Notes under the pieces: model-generated
Databases searched by the model: none
Told to the model about the DNA's origin: nothing
Seen by the model: only the letters and a program-made list of their open reading frames with translations
Program-made: the position numbers and the translations under genes
DNA from: Gammaproteobacteria bacterium CG22_combo_CG10-13_8_21_14_all_40_8
GTDB lineage: Bacteria; Pseudomonadota; Gammaproteobacteria; Enterobacterales; GCA-002770795
Direction of reading: 5' to 3'
Length of the DNA stretch: 14,472 nucleotides
Assembly: GCA_002770795.1 (NCBI GenBank)
Contig: PCTP01000135.1
Span: forward strand, 1-14,472
Part shown: one piece after another, positions 7,790-14,472 of the stretch
Layout of the letters: each line of letters starts with the position of its first letter
Position numbering within the stretch: position 1 is the first letter of the stretch

Positions 7790-8986
7790 TTAACTAGCCG
7801 ATAAAACCCTACTAATAAATCCCTTAATATAACGAGTTTCTGGGATGGCTGGATGTACTGGGTGGTCTTGGCCTTGGTGACATTGTTCGACAATTTGCAG
7901 TGTTTTATCCAGGTGACGGCTTCCAGCTCTAAGGCAGTCTTGTAGTTCGTCGGGTTTTAAATGCATGGAGCATGAGGCGGATAATAAAATGCCGTCTTTG
8001 TTTAATAAGCGCATAGCGGCTTCGTTAATTTTGCGATAAGCATTTAATCCTGCTTTGGTGTCTTTTTTCTTTTTGATGAAGGCAGGAGGATCGACGATAA
8101 CCACATCAAATTTTTGTTTGTCTTGTTTGAGATCTGCCATGGCGGTAAAAGCATCATTGGCGATACAGGTGACTTTATCTTCTACTTTATTGAGCTTGGC
8201 ATTGATGGTAAGTTCATCCAACGCTTTGGCTGAAATATCAATGCAGAATAACTCACTAGCACCCGCATTCGCCATTTGAATCGCAAATGCTCCCAGGTAA
8301 CTGAAAACATCAAGCACTCTTTTTCCTGCAACATAACGAGAAATTTGTTGGCGGGAAATTCTGTGATCGAAGAACCAACCTGTTTTTTGCCCTGTATGGG
8401 GTGAGATCATAAACTGGGTATTATTTTCTTCGATTTGAATGCTATCAGGGGTGATGCCAAAGGCTTGTTCAATCTCATTATTGAGAGATTCTGCTTTACG
8501 AGAGTTGCAATCATTTCGCAATAAAATCGATTGGGGTTTGAATACTTTTTTTAGAGCATCACAAATATTTTCTTTTTGTTGCTCCATACCAGCCGTGGTG
8601 ATTTGAACCACTAAATGATCACCAAAACGATCGACAATTAACCCGGGTAAACCGTCACTTTCTCCATAAATAGCGCGATAGAAAGGTTTGTCAAACACAC
8701 GCTCACGCAAGGATAAGGCTTGATTAAAACGATGTACAAACAAGGATCGATCAATCGCAATATTGGGATCTCTGGTAAGAATTCGCGCACATAATAAATT
8801 ATTGGGATTGATGTATCCCACACCTAATGGTTTGCCATTCGAAGTTTCTATTAATATGGTTTGGCCAGATGTAAATGACTTTAAGGGGCTAAATTGGGTA
8901 TCGATTTCATTGCTATACACCCAAAGATGTCCACTTTGAATGCGTTTTTCTTCATTGCGTCTAAGACGTAAAATTGACATGCTCAT
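7790..8986 (-). CDS. rlmI: 23S rRNA (cytosine-1962-C5) methyltransferase RlmI
   Basis: Methylates C1962 of 23S rRNA using S-adenosylmethionine. The 398-residue protein matches the E. coli RlmI (YccW) layout. An N-terminal PUA RNA-binding domain (about residues 3-75, with SGHLWVYSNEI) is followed by a central domain with the NDCNSRKAE segment. The Rossmann methyltransferase domain has motif I VLDVFSYLGAFAI (224-236) and an acidic strand end FCIDIS (248-252). DPPAF (299-303) and SASCSM with Cys339, the likely catalytic cysteine, complete the set. The conserved HTGQKTGWFFDHR block is at 197-209. The ATG at 8986 follows GGATA at suitable spacing, and an ATG two codons in is an alternative. The gene appears monocistronic, with a hairpin just after its stop. 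Confidence 0.93.
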   Translation of the reverse strand: MSMSILRLRRNEEKRIQSGHLWVYSNEIDTQFSPLKSFTSGQTILIETSNGKPLGVGYINPNNLLCARILTRDPNIAIDRSLFVHRFNQALSLRERVFDKPFYRAIYGESDGLPGLIVDRFGDHLVVQITTAGMEQQKENICDALKKVFKPQSILLRNDCNSRKAESLNNEIEQAFGITPDSIQIEENNTQFMISPHTGQKTGWFFDHRISRQQISRYVAGKRVLDVFSYLGAFAIQMANAGASELFCIDISAKALDELTINAKLNKVEDKVTCIANDAFTAMADLKQDKQKFDVVIVDPPAFIKKKKDTKAGLNAYRKINEAAMRLLNKDGILLSASCSMHLKPDELQDCLRAGSRHLDKTLQIVEQCHQGQDHPVHPAIPETRYIKGFISRVLSAS

Positions 8987-9342
8987 AAGATATCCAAAGT
9001 GGATTGGGGAAATAAATGCTGATTATATCAGAAAGCGTTGCCAGTGATAGGGGGCTATCTCAGGGCAACCGCACGAGTCGGACCAGAAAAGTTTAAACTA
9101 TCACCTTCAGCTATAAAGCTGATCACTCCCCCAGCTTGCCTTATTTTTCAAAAAACTCTGTGCTCTCTGTGTCCTCTGGGGTTCATTGATTGATCTCCTA
9201 ATCTCTTTCCAAACCATTGAACCACAGAGGACACAGAGAACACTGAGAAAGTATGGTTTCAGTGATGGTGATGGCTATTTGATCACATCTACCTGAATAT
9301 GAATAGTTTTTCGTGATCTAGCCCTGGCAGCTATATGGACTG
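8987..9342. other. Noncoding region with a repeat element, upstream of rlmI
   Basis: 356 bases without a plausible gene. Near rlmI is a short hairpin-forming sequence (GTTGCC at 9037-9042 pairing with GGCAAC at 9064-9069, enclosing GATAG/CTATC). The middle holds a 30-base inverted repeat (9156-9247). A small CAGCT/AGCTG repeat precedes it. The hydrolase gene ends at 9343, and no clear T-tailed terminator was seen after it. Confidence 0.6.
9156..9247. repeat. Inverted repeat of the CCACAGAGGACACAGAG type (palindromic, MITE/REP-like)
   Basis: Arms at 9156-9185 and 9218-9247 are inverted copies matching at 27 of 30 positions, separated by 32 bases. Each arm contains the core GTGTCCTCTG or its complement CAGAGGACAC. 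The motif resembles the widely scattered CCACAGAGGCACAGAG-type sequences seen between genes in many bacterial genomes. I recognise it only by its text, and no transposase or target duplication is visible. An RNA of either strand would fold into a long stem. Confidence 0.75.
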
Positions 9343-10203
9343 TTACTGTTTACTGAGCTTTCTCAATCCCTTTAAAACAAGTTCACAGCATTGAATAGGC
9401 TCTTCTAAGGGGATGAGATGGCCTGCATTAAAGTCTTCTAAAAAGATGGTGTTGGGACAGGTTTTCTGCCATTTGTTCCAGAGTTTATCCGGGAAGAAGA
9501 ATGAAGGCTTTCCACGAATGGCGACACAGGGTACTTTGAGATTTTGGAGTTTATTCATTAAACAGGGAGGTTTGGTATAAATGTGCGCTTCCCAGTTTTT
9601 GGGATAAACCAGCTGATATTCTTCCTTGCTGTTCTTTTTAACGGCATGTTGAGCTAATGAATCAAGGGCTTGTTCATTAAAGTTTTTATAGATGGGATGA
9701 TGCTTATATTCATCAATAAAAGCTTCGCGGCTGCTCCAGCTGTCTCTTTTCCTTAATGTACCTTTGGCCGGTTGTGTCAGGTTCAGTAGGGCTTTGGGTA
9801 CAACATGCATGAATAAACTCAAAGGACGTGAAACCATTGCAGGCTCGACTAATACGATGGATTGAAAAAGCTCTGGTCTTTTGGTGGCAGCGATAACGGT
9901 GGAGGCACCGCCTAAAGAATGACCTATGCCTATGATGGGCGTTGAGCAATGTTGTTCGATAAAGGCGATAAGATCGTTAGCATAAAGATCCCAATCACGG
10001 CTTTTGGGTAAATCTTCATTAGCCTCCCAAGTGGGGCGAATTTGTAATGCACTTAGGCTGAAATGCTGTTTTAGCTCTGACAAAAATGGTGTGTATACAT
10101 TTAAAGGAAACCCATTGGCATGGTAGAAATGCGCAGGTTGTTTCTCATTGAGAAACTGTTGCCAAATTGCGTGTTCTGGTAAAACCGTAGAATCTGTAGT
10201 CAT
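9343..10203 (-). CDS. Alpha/beta hydrolase
   Basis: A 286-residue alpha/beta-fold hydrolase with no signal peptide, so probably cytoplasmic. The oxyanion segment is HANGF (28-32). The nucleophile elbow GHSLGG carries Ser96 (94-99). The C-terminal GHLIPLEEP carries the catalytic His262. The acid residue is less certain: the usual G-x-x-D/E position in IRGKPSFFFPD is replaced by Ser, and the Asp in FPDKLW is the best candidate. The substrate is unknown. The start ATG at 10203 has no strong ribosome site. It lies 19 bases downstream of the truncated kinase frame on the same strand, so it may once have been translated from the kinase transcript. Confidence 0.85.
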   Translation of the reverse strand: MTTDSTVLPEHAIWQQFLNEKQPAHFYHANGFPLNVYTPFLSELKQHFSLSALQIRPTWEANEDLPKSRDWDLYANDLIAFIEQHCSTPIIGIGHSLGGASTVIAATKRPELFQSIVLVEPAMVSRPLSLFMHVVPKALLNLTQPAKGTLRKRDSWSSREAFIDEYKHHPIYKNFNEQALDSLAQHAVKKNSKEEYQLVYPKNWEAHIYTKPPCLMNKLQNLKVPCVAIRGKPSFFFPDKLWNKWQKTCPNTIFLEDFNAGHLIPLEEPIQCCELVLKGLRKLSKQ

Positions 10204-10222
10204 TTTATGTAAATAATTCTAG

Positions 10223-10516
10223 TTATTTGTGTGTTGTATCCAATGGGATGTTAGCTCCAGGTATAGTGACCTCAAAACTAGCTCCTACGGCATTTTCATT
10301 ATTTGTGAGCTTATATGAAAATCCCTGCAGAGTAAAAATTTCGTGAACTAACATAAGGCCAAGCCCTTGTCCTGAGTCTTTGATGGTAAAAAAAGGCGTA
10401 AAGAGTTGTGATTTCACTTCTTGGGCTATGCCAGTTCCGGTATCTGATATGGTGAGTTTTATTTTATTTTCCAAAGATTCGATGCTAAGCCAAACTTCGA
10501 TTTTCTGAATACACAC
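10223..10516 (-). pseudogene. Truncated sensor histidine kinase: ATP-binding (HATPase_c) C-terminus only
   Basis: The 97-residue frame contains the end of a histidine-kinase catalytic domain. The D box is ISDTGTGIA (Asp25), followed by an F box LFTPFFTIK (39-46) and the G2 box GQGLGLMLVHEI (49-60). The sensor region, the phosphorylated-histidine (HisKA) domain and the N box are all missing, since the frame begins just where the strand after the N box should. An in-frame TAA lies five codons upstream (10529-10531), and the sequence up to 10587 is noncoding. The GTG at 10516 has a weak AGG six bases before it, so a small ATPase fragment could still be made, but without the N box it should not bind ATP normally. 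I call it a 5'-deleted remnant, probably of a hybrid or NtrB-like kinase. Confidence 0.75.
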
Positions 10517-10586
10517 TTTAAACCTGTTTTAAATCAATTAGTTAAGTATATTGGCAAAATGGAGAATAAGTATAAATATTCGTTGA

Positions 10587-10934
10587 TTAATCTTTGTCTA
10601 GCAGTTTTTTTAAATCCGCAAAAGGGTTAAAGGTTGCATTTTTATGTTGATCATCCTGAGGTTTAACTTCAGATCCATAGCGATCATGCTCAAGATATTT
10701 TGAATGCTCATGATCATGACAGTAGATACAGAGTAATTCCCAGTTGCTGCCGTCTTTGGGGTTATTGTTATGATCATGATCGATATGGTGAACGGTTAAC
10801 TCTCTTAAATTAGAATACACAAATTCTCGAATACAACGTCCACAGATCCAAGGAAATAATTTGAGAGCTTGATCCCTGTAGCTAGCTTCTTGTTTTTTAT
10901 ATTGGGCACTTGAACCGTATTTATCCGTAGACAT
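10587..10934 (-). CDS. yajD: YajD-family HNH nuclease
   Basis: A 115-residue protein whose central half closely resembles E. coli YajD, also about 115 residues and of unknown physiological role. The HNH core is visible: Cys31-x-x-Cys34, the LTVHHIDHDH segment with His49 and His50, Asn64 in GSNWELL, and Cys69-x-x-Cys72 with DHEH following. The cysteine pairs hold a structural zinc, and the HNH site would bind a metal for DNA cleavage. The N-terminus (about 12 residues) differs from E. coli, while the C-terminal NPFADLKKLL matches. It ends 70 bases before the kinase remnant. Its start ATG has no strong ribosome site. The gene lies back to back with the M2 peptidase, sharing a 178-base divergent gap. 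Confidence 0.9.
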   Translation of the reverse strand: MSTDKYGSSAQYKKQEASYRDQALKLFPWICGRCIREFVYSNLRELTVHHIDHDHNNNPKDGSNWELLCIYCHDHEHSKYLEHDRYGSEVKPQDDQHKNATFNPFADLKKLLDKD

Positions 10935-10954
10935 TTTTGCTAATACACCAAAAA

Positions 10955-10984
10955 TTCACATTCTAGTTAGTTTTCTTTTATATA
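10955..10984 (+). promoter_or_regulatory. Possible promoter for the M2 peptidase gene
   Basis: TTCACA (10955-10960) and TATATA (10979-10984) are 18 bases apart, about 130 bases before the chosen start at 11113, in the divergent gap with yajD. An AGTTAG/CTAACT inverted repeat (10965-10997) overlaps it. This rests on consensus alone. Confidence 0.3.
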
Positions 10985-11112
10985 CCCTTTTCTAACTGAT
11001 ATGCAAGTCTAGTCAAAGCTTTCTTGGAATGGTAATACAAAAAAAAGGGTGCCTCAGATGTGGAATTGTGGCAGAATCTGTGCATTCTTTATTCAGGACA
11101 AATGAGGGCATA

Positions 11113-13038
11113 ATGAAAATAAAAATCAACATGTTGTTAAAAAAAGGGCTGTTACCTACAGGACTGGCTTTGTCTAGCTTGATAATGGGGTGTCAGCCTA
11201 CATCAGAGAAAGTAGCAGCGAATGACAATAATCCCACTCAGGGCGTTGTACAAAGCAATGTAGAGGTAAAATCAACCGTAACAGAAGTAGATGCACAGCG
11301 CTTTATTGATGAGGCCGAAAAAACATTAGCAGAGTTGATTGTTTCTGGTGCTAAAGCCGATTGGGTAGCGGCTAACTTTATTACCAAGGATACTCAAGAT
11401 TTAAGTGCAGAGGCCAATGAAAAATTTACCGCAATGACGGTGAAGTTGGCAAATGAGGCGAGAAAGTTTAATGAACTCAATTTAACGGGCGACTTAAAGC
11501 GCAAACTTGAAGCCTTAAAATTAGCTTTAACGCTGCCTGCACCTATGGATCAAGCTAAAACAGCAGAGTTGGCCGAAATCACTTCTTATTTGGGCGCGAC
11601 TTATGGTTCAGGTAAATATTGTCCTGAGGGCAAGGCTTGCGAAGATTTGGGACAATTGTCTGAAACCATTGCTACATCACATAATCCTGCTGAATTACTT
11701 GAAGCATGGCAAGGTTGGCGTACTGTTGCTGTACCTATGAAAGAACGCTATGTGCGTATGGTTGAACTTGCCAATGAGGGGGCTAAAGATTTAGGTTATA
11801 AGGATCTAGGCTCAATGTGGCGTTCTAAATATGATATGGATCCTGATGCTTTTGGTTTAGAAATGGATCGCCTTTGGGGACAGGTAAAACCCTTATACAG
11901 TGCATTACATTGTTATGTTCGCGACAAATTAAACGAACAATATGGCGATGCAGTCGTTTCTAAAACAGGTCCTATTCCTGCTCATTTATTAGGCAATATG
12001 TGGGCGCAATCTTGGGCAAATGTTTATGATATAGTGAAACCAAAAGGTGAAGATAAAAGTCTGGATCTCACTGATGTTTTAAGGGGAAAAGGATATGATT
12101 TTCCTAAAGGTGATCGTGATGCCGAATTAAATGTTGCTAAGAAAATGGTATCAACCGCAGAGAATTTCTTTGTCTCTTTAGGCTTTGATAAACTCCCTGA
12201 TACTTTTTGGGAACGCTCTTTATTTTTAAAACCTTTTGATCGAGATGTGGTTTGTCATGCCAGTGCTTGGGATATTGATAACCAAGATGATTTACGCATT
12301 AAAATGTGTATCAAAAATGATGCTGAAGATTTTGAAACCGTTCATCATGAATTAGGCCATAATTTTTATCAACGAGCTTATAAAGCACAGTCTACTTTGT
12401 ATCAAGGAAGCGCAAATGATGGTTTTCATGAGGCAGCGGGTGATTTAATTGCTTTAAGTATTACACCTGAATATTTGAAGAAAATTAATTTGATTGATGA
12501 AGTCCCTGCTTCAACAGATCCTGTGCCACAATTAATGAGAAAAGCCCTTGAAAAAGTGGCCTTTTTACCCTTTGGTTTAATGGTTGATAAGTGGCGTTGG
12601 GAAGTGTTCAGTGGCGAAGTACAACCAGCTCAATACAATGAGGCTTGGTGGAAATTGCGTGAACAGTATCAAGGTATTAAAGCGCCAGCAGAGCGTCCAG
12701 CAGATGCCTTTGATCCCGGTGCAAAATATCATGTTCCAGGTAACACACCCTATGCACGTTATTTCTTAGCGCATATTCTTCAATTTCAATGGCACAGAGA
12801 TCTATGTCGCGGTATGGGTTATGAAGGACCACTTTACCTTTGCTCCATTTATGGAAACAAAGAGGCTGGTGAAAAGATCAATAAAATGTTTGAAATGGGG
12901 GCTTCACGTCCTTGGCCTGAAGCTTTAGCCGTGATCAGCGGTACAGGCGAAATGGATGCTGGCGCAGTGATTGAATATTTTGAACCCTTAAAAGCATGGT
13001 TAGATAAACAAAACGAAGGCAAAAGCTGCGGTTGGTAG
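11113..13038 (+). CDS. M2-family zinc dipeptidyl carboxypeptidase (ACE homologue), predicted lipoprotein
   Basis: Removes dipeptides from peptide C-termini, like angiotensin-converting enzyme. The 641-residue protein starts with a lipoprotein signal ending in LSSLIMGC (lipobox Cys27). Gln at +2 suggests outer-membrane sorting. The zinc motif HELGH is at 412-416, with the third ligand Glu440 and Asp444 in GFHEAAGDL. This is the ACE spacing (H387 to E411 in ACE). The substrate-side residues Lys538, His540, Tyr547, Arg549 and Tyr550 align with ACE K511, H513, Y520, R522 and Y523. That is a constant offset of 27, so the active, carboxylate- and chloride-binding sites look intact. I chose ATG 11113 because it follows GAGGG and gives a proper signal peptide. 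The ATG at 11029 would add 28 residues that spoil the signal. It appears to be a single-gene unit with a terminator after it. Confidence 0.93.
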   Translation: MKIKINMLLKKGLLPTGLALSSLIMGCQPTSEKVAANDNNPTQGVVQSNVEVKSTVTEVDAQRFIDEAEKTLAELIVSGAKADWVAANFITKDTQDLSAEANEKFTAMTVKLANEARKFNELNLTGDLKRKLEALKLALTLPAPMDQAKTAELAEITSYLGATYGSGKYCPEGKACEDLGQLSETIATSHNPAELLEAWQGWRTVAVPMKERYVRMVELANEGAKDLGYKDLGSMWRSKYDMDPDAFGLEMDRLWGQVKPLYSALHCYVRDKLNEQYGDAVVSKTGPIPAHLLGNMWAQSWANVYDIVKPKGEDKSLDLTDVLRGKGYDFPKGDRDAELNVAKKMVSTAENFFVSLGFDKLPDTFWERSLFLKPFDRDVVCHASAWDIDNQDDLRIKMCIKNDAEDFETVHHELGHNFYQRAYKAQSTLYQGSANDGFHEAAGDLIALSITPEYLKKINLIDEVPASTDPVPQLMRKALEKVAFLPFGLMVDKWRWEVFSGEVQPAQYNEAWWKLREQYQGIKAPAERPADAFDPGAKYHVPGNTPYARYFLAHILQFQWHRDLCRGMGYEGPLYLCSIYGNKEAGEKINKMFEMGASRPWPEALAVISGTGEMDAGAVIEYFEPLKAWLDKQNEGKSCGW

Positions 13039-13086
13039 TTTTTATGCCACTCAAACCTCTGTTTTGAGGTGATCTATACCAAGAGT

Positions 13087-13117
13087 ACACCAGATTTTAT
13101 TGAATAAGATCTGGTGT
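13087..13117 (+). terminator. Hairpin terminator after the M2 peptidase gene
   Basis: Arms ACACCAGAT (13087-13095) and ATCTGGTGT (13109-13117) pair perfectly. The inner bases extend the stem to 14 pairs with one wobble, around a three-base loop. It begins 49 bases after the stop and is followed by a pyrimidine tail including TTTTT (13127-13131). A second, weaker hairpin (13050-13068) lies just before it. It sits between two convergent genes and may also serve the AraC gene. Confidence 0.65.
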
Positions 13118-13166
13118 TCTTCCATCTTTTTAACCTCATTCTCGTTGAAGACTGGTGATTACTGTT

Positions 13167-14240
13167 CTATTTTTGACGGAATTGACCGGGAGTTTTCTGC
13201 ATCAATTTTAAAAACCAACGATGAAATGATCGCGTTTCACTAAACCCTAATTGCTGACTAATCTGATAAAGCCTTTGCGAGGAATATTTCAGATAATGTT
13301 TAGCCTGATTCAATCTGACGCTATCCAGTATCTGTTGAAAACTTACCCCTTCAGCATGTAATTTTCTTTGAAGTGTTTTGGCACTCATCCCCATACTTTC
13401 TGCCACATCTTGCTGGCGAAATAATCCAGAGAATAGATTTTTTAGAATAAATTGCTCTGTCTGCTCAATCAGTGTTGCAGGCTTTTGCATCGCATTCAAT
13501 TGTTCATTGGCATGAGTTTCTAAAGTGTTGAGAAGTTGTTTATTGCCATGATGCAACGGGTAATCCAACAGGCGCTTTTCAAAGAAAATACTGTTGGTTC
13601 TTTGATTAAATAACACGGGACAATTGAATAGCTTTTGATATTCTTGTTGCTGAAGTTTCACTGGTGGTTTTCTACAAAAATGTACCTTAACGGGAGCCGT
13701 TTTTTTATTGGCTAGATAATGTGCAAAATTTACCCAAGACGCTAAACAATTATCAATCATATGACGACAGACCAAGGCATTGCTATACAAACAATCCCAG
13801 CTTATTTTAAAGCAATCTCCTTCCTGATCGAAGGAAGTGAGCCCCATATCTCCCACCAATTTTTCAAAGGATGGAATTTTACTAATGGCTTCTCCCAAGG
13901 TTTCGCAATTCATACTAATAAAGCCTAACACACTATAGGAACTTGGCTGCACAAATTGCGCGGTGTGCAAACCAAATAAAGGATCTTTAGAGACGCTAAT
14001 CAGAGCACTTAACAATTGTTGAAATTTAATACCAGAAATCGCATGGCTGTTATCGTTTAAATAATCAGGGTGGATTTCTAAGCTTTGCAATAGGTAGTCG
14101 GTGGCAATTTGCTGTTCTGTGGCCAATTGTAAATACTGATTGATGACGGAAACAGAAACTTGCCCTAGCTGACTTTTATCCTGACTGAGGGAAAAAATGG
14201 TTCGATTCATTTCATGATCGTTGCTTTGAGATTCGGGCAT
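13167..14240 (-). CDS. AraC-family transcriptional regulator
   Basis: A 357-residue DNA-binding regulator. Residues about 35-215 form the Arabinose_bd-type N-terminal ligand domain found in OruR/ArgR-like AraC proteins (SVLGFISMNCETLGEAISK segment). The C-terminal 100 residues carry the two helix-turn-helix AraC DNA-binding domain. The first HTH is around FRQQDVAESMGMSAKTLQRKL, and the family signature around IIxxLGFSExRSFHRWF appears as QISQQLGFSETRSFHRWF, ending in TPGQFR. The ATG at 14240 follows GGGGA at seven bases. The gene is divergent from a putative FAD-linked oxidase gene, so that gene is its most likely target. The phased TGTC repeats at 14300-14325 lie between them. Confidence 0.9.
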   Translation of the reverse strand: MPESQSNDHEMNRTIFSLSQDKSQLGQVSVSVINQYLQLATEQQIATDYLLQSLEIHPDYLNDNSHAISGIKFQQLLSALISVSKDPLFGLHTAQFVQPSSYSVLGFISMNCETLGEAISKIPSFEKLVGDMGLTSFDQEGDCFKISWDCLYSNALVCRHMIDNCLASWVNFAHYLANKKTAPVKVHFCRKPPVKLQQQEYQKLFNCPVLFNQRTNSIFFEKRLLDYPLHHGNKQLLNTLETHANEQLNAMQKPATLIEQTEQFILKNLFSGLFRQQDVAESMGMSAKTLQRKLHAEGVSFQQILDSVRLNQAKHYLKYSSQRLYQISQQLGFSETRSFHRWFLKLMQKTPGQFRQK

Positions 14241-14299
14241 TATTGTATCCCCTGCTAATTTTTAACAAGACTCTTATCGATACTGTACGATTGAGTCAT

Positions 14300-14336
14300 T
14301 GTCCTATTATGTCCCTAAAAGTGTCTTTTGTGGACA
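14300..14336. promoter_or_regulatory. Candidate AraC-type operator: phased TGTC repeats
   Basis: Three direct TGTC copies begin at 14300, 14310 and 14322, one to two helical turns apart. The first and third are 22 bases apart, the usual spacing between AraC-family half-sites. An inverted TGGACA follows at 14331-14336. They lie in the divergent promoter region, about 75-100 bases before the oxidase start. Chance cannot be excluded because the motif is short. Confidence 0.35.
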
Positions 14337-14398
14337 TTTTTTTTCATTGCCGAGTTGCGTAACATGGTAGGTACTTATTTTTATAGAGGCAAGCAGGC

Positions 14399-14472
14399 AT
14401 GAGACGTTGGAATGGTTGGGGTGATGAGGCTAACAGTATGGAGCTACCCACAATGGCCCATGAATTTTTAGC
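14399..14472 (+). CDS. Start of a probable FAD-linked oxidase (alkyldihydroxyacetonephosphate synthase-like), cut at right edge
   Basis: Only 24 codons are present, beginning MRRWNGWGDEANSMEL and continuing as PTMAHEFLA at the edge. The MRRWNGWGD opening is the typical start of the bacterial FAD-binding oxidases annotated as glycolate oxidase or alkyldihydroxyacetonephosphate synthase-like, which often lie divergent from an AraC regulator. The assignment rests on that N-terminal pattern and on context, from memory. A GAGG ribosome site (14386-14389) lies nine bases before the ATG. Confidence 0.65.
   Translation, partial: MRRWNGWGDEANSMELPTMAHEFL

Noticed and set aside
9037..9100. Possible riboswitch or small RNA upstream of rlmI
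   Set aside because: A short hairpin is present, but no known riboswitch core such as cobalamin, TPP or SAM could be matched.
9156..9247. CRISPR array
   Set aside because: Only two copies, inverted rather than direct, with no spacers and no cas genes.
9713..9949. 78-codon minus-strand ORF inside the hydrolase gene
   Set aside because: Other-frame shadow of the alpha/beta hydrolase, which has full catalytic motifs.

Overview
The window looks like an ordinary chromosomal stretch of an AT-rich gammaproteobacterium. The evidence is the gammaproteobacterial form of several products (long zinc-type MetG, RnfA/RnfB, RlmI, a near-identical YajD-type HNH protein), the absence of phage, plasmid or IS genes, and short intergenic gaps. 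I cannot name the genus. A M2 (ACE-like) lipoprotein peptidase and an AraC regulator divergent from a putative FAD-linked oxidase point to a free-living, possibly marine, heterotroph. This is inference only.

Layout. (1) Positions 1-3780, minus strand: metG, then a 137-residue membrane protein overlapping it by one base, then rnfA and rnfB (open at the left edge). This is probably one co-directional unit linking methionyl-tRNA charging to the start of the Rnf ion-translocating ferredoxin:NAD+ oxidoreductase operon. A perfect 23-bp palindrome lies just upstream of metG. (2) 3917-4621, minus: a membrane-anchored SGNH/GDSL hydrolase. (3) A roughly 460-base divergent intergenic region, then a two-gene plus-strand unit (5085-6721): an HD-GYP-like protein with a broken metal site, and a conserved 91-residue protein of unknown function. 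A short overlapping upstream ORF may couple translation of the first gene. (4) 6774-8986, minus: a short signal peptidase I and the 23S rRNA methyltransferase RlmI, separated by a gap that holds a strong hairpin. (5) 8987-9342: noncoding, with a 30-base inverted repeat of the CCACAGAGGACACAGAG type, the only repeat element found. (6) 9343-10934, minus: an alpha/beta hydrolase, a 5'-truncated histidine-kinase remnant (ATPase domain only) and a YajD-like HNH protein. (7) 11113-13038, plus: an M2-family zinc dipeptidase lipoprotein with all ACE catalytic residues, followed by a hairpin terminator. (8) 13167-14472: an AraC-family regulator divergent from the start of an FAD-linked oxidase, with phased TGTC repeats between them.

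I did not find a clear new multi-gene system. The most interesting items are the degenerate HD-GYP protein with its overlapping leader ORF and unknown partner, the kinase remnant, the metG palindrome, and the phased repeats in the AraC/oxidase divergent promoter.
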